A DNA stretch of 64,000 nucleotides. Origin: Celoporthe dispersa. Taxonomy: Eukaryota; Ascomycota; Sordariomycetes; Diaporthales; Cryphonectriaceae. Each line of letters begins with the position of its first letter. The first letter of the stretch is position 1. Positions 45,755-57,120 of the stretch are shown here, in pieces. The stretch spans positions 1,674,001 to 1,738,000 of the forward strand of contig WAID01000006.1 in assembly GCA_016584495.1 (NCBI GenBank), read 5' to 3'. The notes beneath the pieces were generated by a model, which was not told the origin of the DNA, did not search any database, and saw nothing but the letters and a program-made list of their open reading frames with translations. A program made the position numbers and the translations under genes.

Positions 45755-47788
45755 GGGCCCTCCTCAGAGAGAGAGGTTCACACGCTACCCGAGACGACCC
45801 GATGCCAGAGGCCGCGATACATCGACCGCGGTATACGCACCCAACACGACCAGACATGACACTTCTTCCTTCTCTCCAGGCGTCGGGAAATCGTCGAAGA
45901 CTGGACTTTATTTTTATTATTTCTATGGCTTTATAATGGGCGGCGACATGATGAGATACCAGCAGGCAGTCCCAAGCTGGTGGCGGGTGGTGACACATGG
46001 AGTAAACGGCTCTTTGCGAGAAGGCGAAAACACACACGGGACATGGCAGGGCATATATCAAAAAAAGGTACACGAGGGCAGGCGATGGCGTTGGGGATTT
46101 TGCATAACGCATACGCATACTTGTTTTTTTTTCTCTCTCCCTATACCATTTCACTATTGTGTGTGTGTGTGTGTGTATGTGTGTGTGTGGGAATGCTCCC
46201 GTGACTTCGGACAGGAAATAACCAAACCAAGGACGCAGCGAACCTTGTTTTTCTTTTTTTTTTTTTTTTTGTCTTCTTATTCTTTCTCTTTCCTTTGCCC
46301 CAGGCTGTTCAAAAGGGGAGAGGGCGAAAGAGGGGCATCTAACAGCAACATGTCAATGTATTTCCTGCAAGAGCGAGTAGTCTGGTCTGACCAGAAAGTG
46401 GCTTATTGTTGTCCAGCTGTTCCTTTTGAGGACAGCATGGGGCGAGAGGAGGCCTGGAGGAGGAGGCTTGCTGCTTCACGGCCCGGCAGCGATGGCCACA
46501 CTGGGGTAGAACGGTTCTGGGGGAGGGGGGTTGGGAAGAAGAAGATGACCATTGGTTGTTCAGATCCTGGAGCAAGCTGAAGAAGCTGGCTCTCTCTCAT
46601 ACGTGAATGACCTGTCAACGGTCTGATCCACCTCGCATATTCCTTGGTGTGTACATACGTGGCAGACGGAGAAGATGTAAGGAAGGGAATCCAGGCGCTC
46701 TCTCTCTCTCTCTCCTCTCTGCCGGCCAACACAGCACAGTATAGTATGTACTATGTAGTTTGGTACCTTTGGGAAAGAGACCTGTCACTTCTCCAGCAGC
46801 AATGTGAGCTGCACACACAAGGGCTGTCGTAATGATATCCCAACAACCTCATGCCAGCCAATGGCGTGGCTCTTTTTTCTTTTTTCTTTTTTTTTCTTCT
46901 TTCTTTTCTTTCTTTCTTTGGTGTGCTCTCCCTTTCTCCCCCCCCCCCCCGGTGTCTTTTTAGCTGCTCTCAACCACTCGGCCGGTCCTCACATGTAAAT
47001 TCCCGCTTCCTACCCGCCTTATTCCGCGCTGTTCTCCTCTGTGGCTGGCTGGGGGCTTAGCTCTTCTCTTAGAGGAATAGCGAGCGGTAACCTCGGGAGG
47101 CGTTTCCCTTCTCTCACCGCTGGACTGCTGCTGCTGCAGCACTTGCATATGCCACCACGGTACACGCTATCCATGTACAACGTTTGGCTGCAAACAGTCA
47201 CACAACAGGTTAGTAGGTTACGGGAAGGAGACGTCTTAATATAAATCCAAAACCTGCGGTGTCGGCCCCTCCCAATCTCGCTCGTGTTGAGGTCCTCTTC
47301 TTTCCCCCTTCCTCCTCTCTTATCCTACGTAATTCTCGTCTTCGTTCCGTGTAGGAGAAAGCATTCTTCTCGCTCGTAGCTCGGATCAACCACAGAAAGG
47401 AATCGTTTTCCCTTTTCTTTGTTTTCTTCTCCCTCAACCGCCTATACTCAAGAATACACCATCCAAAACCAGACGATCGCAACCCCAGGGCTGCGGTCAC
47501 CGGAAAACCGTCACGACGTTTTCCAATCTCCTCAACTCGTAGGCCTCCTCTCTCCTTCTCTCCCCTCTCTCTTCTGTTGAAGGCCATAATGGCCTTGATA
47601 CGTGATGGAGATCAAGACACCAAGCTGACTTTTTGCTTCTCTTCTTCTTCTCCCCCTCGTAAAGGGTTCACCACCCCTTCGCAGGAGCCCGCTGTTCCGC
47701 TAGCGGAGCGGCAGCGGACTCGGCCTTTACGCGTTAAGTGTAGAGGTTGTCACGTCAGTCAGACAGTAGAAGTCATAAAGGAGTAAGC
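45755..47788. other. Intergenic region between Sln1 and inositol-phosphate synthase
   Basis: About 2 kb without a recognised large gene. It includes (GT)n (about 46160-46191), T runs (46253-46270, 46871-46925), a C run near 46940, and a C/T-rich leader from about 47270. A 65-codon upstream ORF ends just before the INO1 start and is listed separately. Confidence 0.55.
47589..47786 (+). promoter_or_regulatory. Upstream ORF ending 2 bases before the INO1 start
   Basis: An ATG in the leader (47589) opens 65 codons, ending at TAA 47784-47786; the INO1 ATG is at 47789. The encoded peptide has no family features. If the leader is unspliced here, ribosomes translating this uORF would terminate right at the main start, which could lower or condition INO1 translation. 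A leader intron could remove it, so the assignment is tentative. Confidence 0.4.
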
Positions 47789-49480
47789 ATGGCGCCGCAC
47801 GCCGAGGAGAAGGACGGCGCTGGCCCTGCGTATGGCGGTGATGGTGGTGGCAGTGGTAACATGGGCAGTGGGCTCTCCGCTGGAACCAACGGCAACAACG
47901 GCCAGAAGAAGCCCCTCTTCACGGTCGACTCGCCCAACGTGCAGTACACGGACACCTCGATCCTGTCCAAGTACACCTACCGCACGACGAGCGTCACGCG
48001 CCGTCCCCCTTCCTCCTCCTCCTCTGCCGGCGACAGTGGCAGCTCCTACGTGGCGACCCCGCGCGAGACGGTGTACAACTTCAAGACCGACCGCGTCGTG
48101 CCCAAGGTAGGCATGATGCTCGTCGGCTGGGGCGGCAACAACGGCAGCACCGTGACGGCGGGCCTCCTCGCCAACCGCCGCGGCCTGACCTGGGAGACGC
48201 GCGAGGGCCCCCGCGCGGCCAACTACTACGGCAGCCTGGTGATGGCGTCCACGGTGAAGCTGGGCACCGACGGCGCGACGGGCCAGGACGTCAACGTGCC
48301 CTTCCACGACGTGCTCCCCATGGTCCACCCGGACGACCTCGCCGTCGGCGGCTGGGACATCAGCTCCGCCGACCTGGCGGCCGCCATGGACCGCGCCGCC
48401 GTGCTCGAGCCCGCGCTCAAGGCGCTCGTGCGCAAGGAGATGGCCGCCATGCGCCCGCTGCCGAGCATCTACTACCCGGACTTCATCGCCGCGAACCAGG
48501 CCGACAGGGCGGACAACGTGCTGCCGGGCGCCCGGGCGTGCACGGCGCACGTGGAGCAGATCCGGGCGGACATCCGCGGCTTCAAGGAGCAGCACGGCGT
48601 CGACCGCGTCGTGGTGCTGTGGACGGCCAACACGGAGCGGTACGCCGACGTGGTCGAGGGCGTCAACGACACGGCGGACAACCTGCTGGCGGCCATCGCG
48701 GCGGGCCACGCCGAGGTGTCGCCCTCGACCGTGTTCGCGGTGGCGTCGGTCCTCGAGGGCGCCCCCTTTGTCAACGGCAGCCCGCAGAACACGTTTGTGC
48801 CCGGCGCGGTCGAGCTGGCGTCGCGCCACGGCGCCTTTGTCGGCGGGGACGACTTCAAGTCGGGCCAGACCAAGATGAAGTCGGCGCTGGTGGACTTTCT
48901 GATCGGCGCGGGCATCCGCCTGACGAGCATCGCGAGCTACAACCACCTCGGCAACAACGACGGGCGCAACCTCAGCGCCCAGGCGCAGTTCCGCAGCAAG
49001 GAGATCTCCAAGTCCAGCGTGGTCGACGACATGGTCCAGGCCAACCACGTGCTGTACGGCCCGGGCGAGCACCCAGACCACACCGTCGTCATCAAGTACA
49101 TGCCCGCCGTGGGCGACAACAAGCGCGCCCTGGACGAGTACTACGCCGACATCTTCATGGGCGGCCACCAGACCATCTCCATCTTCAACGTCTGCGAGGA
49201 CTCCCTCCTCGCCTCGCCCCTCATCATCGACCTCGTCCTCATCACCGAGATGATGACCCGCGTCCGGTGGAAGCGCGACGGCGAGGGCGACGACCAGTAC
49301 CGGTCCTTCCACAGCGTCCTGTCCGTCCTCAGCTACATGCTCAAGGCGCCCCTCACCCCGCCCGGCACCCCCGTCGTCAACGCCCTGGCCAAGCAGCGCG
49401 CCGCCCTGACCAACATCTTCCGCGCCTGTGTCGGCCTCGAGCCCGAGTCCGACATGACCCTGGAGCACAAGCTGTTCTGA
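47789..49480 (+). CDS. INO1: Inositol-3-phosphate synthase
   Basis: The enzyme converts glucose-6-phosphate to myo-inositol-3-phosphate using bound NAD+. This is the committed step for inositol, phosphatidylinositol and GPI lipids; it acts in the cytosol. It is a single exon of 563 aa, slightly longer than usual because of a Gly/Ser/Asn-rich N-terminus (residues 1-40) and a Ser run near 75. Family motifs: VGWGGNNGSTVTAGLLANRR (NAD-binding, from residue 112), TWETREG, ANYYGSLV, NGSPQNTFVPG, DDFKSGQTK, SYNHLGNNDGRNLS, KSSVVDDM, DEYYADIFMGG and SILLASPLIIDL-like SLLASPLIIDLV with KAPLTPPGTPVVNAL near the C-terminus. The active-site lysine-containing segments look intact. The start is the first ATG of the conserved frame; extension upstream is possible only via non-ATG codons. 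Confidence 0.97.
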   Translation: MAPHAEEKDGAGPAYGGDGGGSGNMGSGLSAGTNGNNGQKKPLFTVDSPNVQYTDTSILSKYTYRTTSVTRRPPSSSSSAGDSGSSYVATPRETVYNFKTDRVVPKVGMMLVGWGGNNGSTVTAGLLANRRGLTWETREGPRAANYYGSLVMASTVKLGTDGATGQDVNVPFHDVLPMVHPDDLAVGGWDISSADLAAAMDRAAVLEPALKALVRKEMAAMRPLPSIYYPDFIAANQADRADNVLPGARACTAHVEQIRADIRGFKEQHGVDRVVVLWTANTERYADVVEGVNDTADNLLAAIAAGHAEVSPSTVFAVASVLEGAPFVNGSPQNTFVPGAVELASRHGAFVGGDDFKSGQTKMKSALVDFLIGAGIRLTSIASYNHLGNNDGRNLSAQAQFRSKEISKSSVVDDMVQANHVLYGPGEHPDHTVVIKYMPAVGDNKRALDEYYADIFMGGHQTISIFNVCEDSLLASPLIIDLVLITEMMTRVRWKRDGEGDDQYRSFHSVLSVLSYMLKAPLTPPGTPVVNALAKQRAALTNIFRACVGLEPESDMTLEHKLF

Positions 49481-50550
49481 GCGTGGTCCGACCTTGCGGC
49501 TGCGGCCTTCGACGGCGACAGGGTGCGGCAGTGTCTTGACCGTTGCGTTCTTCTGCCGCGCCCGGCTGATCTTGTTGTCTTTCTTTCTTCGGGATGGGCT
49601 GCTCCTGCTGCTCATGTGTCCCGGTGATGATCCCTCCAGACGGGGTCTTCTCTTTTATCTGACGGCCGGCGAGGGCTGGTGTTCGACAGGGTCTCTCGAC
49701 TTGTGTGCAGCTGCCTACCAGCTCCTGACCGACAGCTCTGCTCTTTTTTCCTTTACATACTAGCTCTCCCAGAAGAAAATACACCCACAGTCTTTACCGC
49801 TTACAATTGATGACCCTTTGGTGTGTATACTGTCCTGATGCTGTTCTCCTCCCGAGCGCTCTCCTGTCTGCTCGGGGCTCTCGGCCGTGGTGAACCACAC
49901 AGCTTCGGTGGTGGGGTCGTCCTGTCATATGCAAAAAAGGAACTAGAGGCGACGTGCCTTGGGTACATTTCTATTACGTACGCGGGATGCCAACTGCATC
50001 AGACCAGCGGCATCAGACTGACAGACACTCGGTTCGTTCTCGAGGCTGCGTGCGGCCTCGAGGCACGTCGAGCATTCGCTAGGGTCCTGTAATACCGGCC
50101 ATCCCTGGATCTTGGGCTAGAGATACTCACTACATTTGCCTCTGCAAGATCTGTCCGTGCCCGCGGCCGCCAGCCCATGACCATACCATGGCAGGTTCGT
50201 CAAGACGGTGTGTGGCTGCGGCAATTAAGACTTACAGCCTAAGGAAGTGGAGTTGGAACGGACGCAGTTCTATTGATCAGGGGCCATTCCTGTTGGATGA
50301 ATGGCATTCACTTGTAGGTGCTACTGTACATAGTAGGCACGGGCGACATCGAGTGCGGGTTCGTGCTCCACAGATCGACTATTAATCGGGGCTCCGAAAT
50401 CGTCGCCAGAGAGGGGAGGGGATCATCGTCATCATCAGCTCTGCCGGGTGGTCGCCATGCCCAGAGCGTCCATCCTCTCCTTCTCCTCCTACCAGCAGGT
50501 TTGAGACCATGTGACGACCATCCGCCTGCTTGTTTCGTCCTCTTGACCTC

Positions 50551-50569
50551 GGGGGGGGGGGGGGGGGGG
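50551..50569. repeat. 19-base poly-G run
   Basis: An uninterrupted G run in intergenic DNA. Its length is likely to be imprecise in any assembly and it is relevant to the homopolymer problem seen in coding regions. Confidence 0.85.
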
Positions 50570-53500
50570 TCTGGCAAGGGCTGGTTCGATGTCCGGGAGC
50601 GGGTGTCATGTCGGACACGAGACTTGAAACCCCAAAGGATCCCCCAGAGTACCTGGAGACCACAGTAGCAACCGACACTGATGATAGGCGTCGCTGGCAC
50701 GCCCTCTTCACCGTCACGTGAGAAGCCGAAGGGGTCGCTTCACCGTCGCGGGTCCCGAGCGGAGACCAGAGCATCCCGCTCAGATGAGATGATTGTCGTG
50801 GATTCCCCGCAGCCGAGGGTGTGCCGCCCGGCGTAGAGACCTCAGGCAGCTCATGATACAACACGCCGTGCTGACCACCTCCTCAGGAGGAATCACCTAG
50901 TGCCGTCACATAGTCACACAGGGCGGCCCAGAGTCAGATCTCAAATACGCCACACGCGATAACGGGACGACGATACGGGTCGCGACCTGTTGAGGGGATC
51001 GGATAGGGGGGGAGGGGGAGGGGGAAGCTGTCCTTCATGCCAGCCAGGCCCAAGAATCATCAGGCTGGGGAGACGCCAGCTCGGCTTGGCCTCTGGGGCT
51101 GATATGCACAGTCCGGCGGCGTGATACGCGGGCGTTCTTCGGGCCCGTGGTTCCCCTGGCTCGAGGCTTGGTCCCTGCTGTGCTCATCTCCTTGTCGTCG
51201 CGACGAGAAATAGATCTGCTAGCCCGCATGCATTGGCACACATGACTGCCGGACTCTCATCTTGTGATAATCAGGAAGGCCACGCACGAAAAGAGAGAGA
51301 GAGAGAAGAAAAAGCCGCTAGTCGTGTCGACGAATCTTGTCATCTCCGCAGTTCCGGTGAGTACACGACCCGTGGTGCCACGGTCCCGAGCCGAGTCGGA
51401 GCACGACACGAACGAGGCGGGCAGGATCCTCTCAAGACGCGTCGCAGACGTTCCACTGGGCAAAGTGTCGACGAGGTCGAGCACGGATCTCCCGAAACCA
51501 GACGGCATGACGTTGTCTCCTCTCCGGAGTCCAGGGCCTGGTCCATCCCAAGACCTAAACTCTGGGCTGCGAGGACGAGGAGGAGAAACATCTCAGAGCC
51601 GGGGAGGGTGGGATCCCAAGGAAGCAGTGACCACCAGGTGGTTCGTCCCTCGACGCAGAGCAGCAGTTCCTCCAGGAAGTAGGATCGAGGGCGATCATGT
51701 ACCCAACACGGCGTCGCGCCGCAGCAGCAGCAGCAGCAGCAGCGAAAGCAGAGGCAGGAATGCAGGGGAGGGGCAACAAACCGCAGAGATAAGCAGAGTT
51801 TGGATCAGCGCGGATGCGACATGGGCCTTTCCCAAAGCGGTGTGGGAGTGAGATTGGCTGGGCGCGATCCTGAGCCTGAAGAGGGGATCGTGTGATCTTG
51901 GCTTGTCACCGGGGGAGGGGTCTTCTTGTGCTGTACGCAGTAGTACATACCTACTACGCGTTAGTTACTGCTGGAAAGGTGCTCGGTATGTGCCCTCTTC
52001 TTCTCGGGAGGATGGGGGAGGAGGAGGAGGAGGGGGGGCGGCGGGAACGGAGGGGTTGGAAGGAAGGACTCTGATTCGAGTGCCTTGCATATTCGCTGCA
52101 CACCATCAGGATGACCCCTCCCGGCCCGATGCTGATGATGATCGAGATGCGCGAGGGTGGTGACCGAAACCTGACTCGAAGGTAGGTGTACTCCCACATG
52201 ACAAAAGTAGTCGGTCATGGTGACTGAATCTGGTGGGGACCATAATAACCTCACATCCTGATCATCACGCCACCGCTGATGCTAAGAGAGATATTCTGAT
52301 GGCGGTGATCATGAAGAGGAGAGAAGGTAGTAAAAAATAAAATAAAATAAAAATAAAAGGACTTCTAGAAGGGGCAGAAGGACCTCGGACGAAAAAAGAG
52401 GCGCACGTCGCCAGGTGTTTGTTTCGGGTTAGAGAAGCTCGGGTTCAGACACTGCCGCTGGATAATTAGTTTCAGGGCTGAAGCAGCAACACGATGCCGC
52501 CATATGTAGTACATGCATGGCACTTGTGACATTTCATTAACATTAGGGCAGCTCGTGCCCGTGCGATCTCTGGTCTAATTAATTACCTATTGAACCAACA
52601 ACCTACCTAAGCTAGGGGACAGGGGCCTAACTAAAACTCACTGTCGCTCAGGTACCCGTAACGCAATTTGTCGTCCACCACCACCGCCACACACCACATT
52701 CAATCTCAAAAGGGTCCTCGTTCTCCTGCCCAGGTTGCTCGGCACCGCGACCCAGAACTGGGCTGTCCCCGGTCCGTTGCAGTCGGTGCTGCGGTGGGGA
52801 GCTGGCGGGAGACGCCCACACCCTCCGTTGATATTATGTACTCATTATTAGTACAAATTTGGCATGGTACTATGGCTATGCCTGCTGCGAAGGACGAGGG
52901 CGGGCCAGGAAAAGAAACACACACGTGTCCCCTGGTCTTGTCTTCTTCTTTCTATGGAGACCATACATAATATACATACATGGCATATGTGCTGTGGTAT
53001 ACAGGACAATGATTGCGCAGTATTATTACGTAGCTATGTCATGGCGACAACCGACCGGTTCATGCAAGAGAAGGGCAGGCTGGAGACCCGTCTGATTCAA
53101 CCCGATGCCCACCGAGAATGAGTGACAATCTCAGGAGATCCATATGTGCAGTCTGATGCTGTGACTGCAGGTCAATTAGATGGAGACTCGACGGCAGATG
53201 ACCAGAAGGGAATTTACCATCGCGTGGTAGACTACCAAAGAAAGCAAGCAACAGGTGCGCGAAAAAGAGGAAGTAGGACGCTGATCACCAAAAAGAAAGA
53301 GAGAGAAAAAAAGGTGCTATCTCCATGATCGACGATATCCATTCCCCTCAAGGGCTCCATTCCCTCTTGTAATTTACAGATTGGGCATAGCCTTACGGTG
53401 TCAACCAAAAACCGTCACCCTCTTCCTGGCCCTGTTAATTTCGAGAGGGCCTCCCCCCCCCTCCCCTCGCAGCACAGGTTCAGGGACCACCAGGCGGGCC

Positions 53501-54178
53501 CCCTTCCCTCTCCCCCTTTCCGGCCTGGCGTGCTATAGCAATCTGGGGGTGGGCACCTCAGGGTGGGGTGCAAAATCTGGTGGCCCATCCATGCCATCCT
53601 CTTCCGAAATACAACTTCTCGTGATCAGTCGATTGGCAGGACACTCACGCTCCTCCACAGAGGAAAACCCCAGACCTCGCTCGAGCTTCGGCTGTTCTTG
53701 TTTGTTCTTTTTTTGGGCCGTCGGTGCAGTGACCATGGGGGGGTTGGTCGTGACGTCTCTTATGATCTCGGCCGAGGGGGGCTCTCGCTCCCCTGACGTC
53801 TGCGGCCACCTTCTGGAGGCCACTGGCTGTCAGTGCTGGTGCTGGAGGTGAGGCCCAACGGGCGGTTACCCAGAATTACTGCGGTGGTAGCTGCCCATGT
53901 GCCGTCACAGTACCTACAGCTCTCGTGCCTGGGGGTGTCGCCGCGTGTGATAGGTGCTGCTAGAGGGGCGGACGCCAGGGGTGCTTATGCAGGCAGGGGT
54001 CGCCTGGGCCAATCCTGGGGCCGACAGCCTACCCGATCCTTCCCGTTTGGGGGGAGGGGACCACTGGGGGCCTCGAGGAGAGGACAGGAACTGACGACAG
54101 CAGGGGGGAGGGGTGCCCTTGTATGCCCAGGTGTGCCCTGTGTGCCGACCTGCTGTTGTCTCTTCAGTTGTGTACTAT

Positions 54179-54206
54179 GTACCATAGTAAAGTTGTACTA
54201 TGGTAC
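54179..54206. repeat. Perfect inverted repeat GTACCATAGTA / TACTATGGTAC
   Basis: Two 11-base arms, exact reverse complements, are separated by 6 bases and preceded by a third partial copy (GTACTATG at 54172-54179). The structure would form a stable hairpin. Similar 10-12 base palindromes occur elsewhere in the intergenic DNA of this window. Confidence 0.75.
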
Positions 54207-55078
54207 CTCGTACTCTGCACTCACACCCCAGCCCATCCCAGCTCCAGGGCAGAGACGCACCCTGCCCCGTCCGCCGTCCAACTCGAGACACTTCCGCAAC
54301 GCTGCCCAGGCACACAACTCGACCACAATCCAGACTTTGTCTCGCCCCAATTGGCTGCTCTCCCAACCTCGTCGCATCTCTCTTTCTTTCTGTTTCCCGA
54401 TTATCCTCGAAACACGCCCGCTCCGTCTCTCTCATGCTCACCTCCCACGGCTGACCGATTCCCTCTTTTTTTTTTTCCTTTTCTTTTTTGTGCCTTGTTC
54501 TCTCGGCTTGGTCTTGTAACTGGGCCCGTCGCCGCCCAGCTTCCCCAGGGCCGATCCCACCACCACCACCGACCACCACCACACACCCTCTCCTTCTCTG
54601 CCCAGTTTCAGGAACCCCGTGACCGCATTCGCATGGACCCCGAACATCAGAGAAAACCTGTCAGACCGCTCACGACGTTTCGGATTGCCGCTGTGTCTAG
54701 GCACCCAGTCGCCAATCTGAGATCTGGGCGATCCCGCAACCATCTTTCGTAACTGTTCCGTCCTGTCTTCCCTCGTCTTTCTGCAAACTACAGTTTAATC
54801 TCCCAACATCAACAAACTTCGACGACGCTGCTCGCGGTTGGATATTTGCTCTGCAGGCAACAGCGAACGAAAACACACCTTGACCATACCGACCCTCACA
54901 TCTATTCCACCCCCCCCCCCCTCCGGGTCTTCATCCCGCTCGGCGACCTCCAGCGAAGGCAGAGAGCACTTCCACATGTCGCCCAGCGGGCATTCGATAT
55001 CGATAGAACCATAGTAGGGAGTTAGGGGCCTCCCGCGATATATTCTCATAATTATTCTTCCGAGCACAGAGGGACAAG

Positions 55079-57120
55079 ATGGCAGCGCCCCCTCGGGAGT
55101 CGAGTTTCATGCCCTCGATCAAGTGCTCATCATGTGGCCAGGAGATCGAAATCTCCATGATGGGCGACCACGTCTGCGCTGGGCCTGGAGGTGGAAGCGG
55201 TGCTGCTGCTGCTGCTGCTGCCGCCGCCGGCGGAGGTGGGAATCCAGCCATGGACACTTTCATGCCCATGGGCAGGAGCGTACACGACAAGATTGGTGCC
55301 ATACCACCCGTCGACACCGCCATTGCGAGTGAGTCGAGTCCCCAGAGGCGCCTGCTTACTGGTTGCACCCTGCTGACCCTGATTGGATAGACCGGAGTTA
55401 TTCGCGACAGCCGAGGACGCCCATGAGCCTCTCGAGCGGCTCCAGGAGCGTGTCGCCAAGAACACCTGGTGCACGGCCCAGCATAGGCAGGGCCGACGAC
55501 TACTTTGCGCCCACGATCGCGGTCAACGATGAGCCCAGCCTGCCACAGTCGCGACCTGGAGGGTACGGCGGCTTCGGCGAGGCGGAACCAGAGCCCGCCT
55601 ACCCGGTGACGAGCCCGAAGAAGCAGGGCCTCAACTTACTAACAAGAATAGAGAACATCTCCGCAGGGCCTTACGCACAGGACATGGACTCCCCACCACC
55701 CGTGTCCGGCATGAGAGGCCCCCCTCCGCGGCAGCCTGACAACGATGGCTACGGCATGTCGGCGTCAAGCAACGGGACGGCTCCACCAAGAATGCCGAGA
55801 AACAATGGCTATGGTGGGTTTGGCCCGCCGCCGCCGTCCAGGAGGGATGACCAGCCGGATTCGTTTGCCGGCCTCAACCGCTCAGAAACATTTCCCAACA
55901 GATCGGCGGAGAGGCTGGAGAGGCTGGAGCAGCCGCTGCGCGCCCCCTCCGCCCCGGGCCCCAGGCCGGACAGACTTCGTGACACGTCGCGACCGCCGCC
56001 GCCGCGGACGAGCCTGGTGCGGTCGCCGATCAAGAATCCCAGCATCAACTTGGAGGCAGAGTTCGGGACGAACAACCCCTACCACTCGCCATCAGCATCG
56101 ATCGCATCGTCCATGTCCCGCGGCTCGAGCCACGCCAGCCACCCGAGCTCGAGCACAAGTCCTCCCCGGTCTGCAACATCACCCCGGAAGCCGTCCCAGG
56201 GCGGGTCATCGTTCGACACCCTGATCAGCGATGTCCAGTCGTCGGCGGACGAGCTGGCACCAAGGGAGTTCCCGCCCGCACCATCAAGTCCCGAGGCGCG
56301 GCCATCGCCGGTCTCGAACAACCGATACGACCCGGCCATCCAGGGCGGCCGGCCGCCGTCACCACCCCAATCAAAATGGGACCGGTCCGAACGCCAAGAT
56401 CCGGCTATCCAGGGAGGAGCGAACACCGCACCCTCGAAAGCGCTCCCTCCGTCACCGGCAGAGTCACACGCCCGTCGCGACACGACTGTGCACAAGTCAC
56501 GAGGGAACTGCAAGGCGTGCGGCTTGGCCATCACCGGGAAGTCCGTCTCGAGCGCCGACGGGAGGCTGACGGGCCGCTACCACAAGGCCTGCTTCGTCTG
56601 CACCAGCTGCAGTGCACCGTTCCAGACGGCCGAGTTCTACGTGCACGGCGACAGGCCCTTCTGCAAGCTTCACTACCACAGGGAGAACGGCAGCCTGTGT
56701 GGGACCTGCGCCGACGGCATCGAGGGACAGTACCTGGAGGACGAGGGCTTCAAGAAATACCACGTGAGCTGCTTCCGCTGCGGTGACTGCCAGAGGGTCC
56801 TGAGCGACGGGTACTTCGAGGTCGGGGGCAGGGCGTACTGTGAGAAGGACGCGTGGCGGCGGCTGCAGGCCTCGCGGCGGACCCCCTCGATGAGCTCGAT
56901 GAGCTCTCAGCGGAGCTACGGCAGCTCGCCCCTGGCGCCCCCGGGACGGCCAGGGATGAGACCTCCTCCCGGTGCCGGCCTCCCATCAAGGCCAATGGGT
57001 CCTGGTAACGGCAGGATGGGACAGCCATTCCCACCGAGAGGGCCTGGAGGGCCTGGGATAGGGCTGGCCCCGATGATGCCCAAGATGGAGAAGCGAAGGA
57101 CCCGGCTGGGCATGATGTAA
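55079..57120 (+). CDS. Paxillin-like protein with two C-terminal LIM domains
   Basis: This is a scaffold protein of the fungal paxillin type (yeast Pxl1, Aspergillus PaxB); such proteins act at polarity sites and septa, linking Rho signalling and actin. Exon 1 is 55079-55328, the intron 55329-55390 (GTGAGT..GATAG) and exon 2 55391-57120, for 659 aa. Near the N-terminus is a small possible zinc knuckle (IKCSSCGQEIEISMMGDHVC), then an Ala run. Residues ~85-455 are disordered, rich in Pro, Ser and Arg, with repeated NNGYGGFG-, DPAIQGG- and SPRTP-like motifs. LIM1 starts at Cys 457 (CKACGLAITG...HKACFVCTSC...FCKLHY) and LIM2 at about 520 (CGTCADGIEG...HVSCFRCGDC...YCEKDAW); all zinc ligands are in place. 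The tail is Gly/Pro/Arg-rich. Orthology to a specific paxillin is inferred from domain order. Confidence 0.88.

Larger units (their letters stand above)
49481..55078. other. Gene-poor interval of about 5.6 kb
   Basis: No gene is supported on either strand. Contents: a 19-G run (50551-50569); (GCA)n about 51719-51742; (AAAAT)n about 52332-52358; several GTACTATG-type short palindromes (50327-50336, 51942-51956, 52864-52873), and a strong hairpin at 54179-54206 listed separately. From about 54,200 the strand becomes C/T/A-rich with T runs, which fits a long leader of the LIM gene. Confidence 0.55.

Noticed and set aside
47759..49615. A 618-codon minus-strand frame opposite INO1
   Set aside because: Same GC-codon shadow effect; composition is His/Val/Ala/Arg-rich and unlike any protein family.
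51264..51851. A 195-codon plus-strand frame with a Ser run
   Set aside because: The Ser run comes from a (GCA)n microsatellite; the remainder is Arg/Ser/Pro-rich without family features or a good start.
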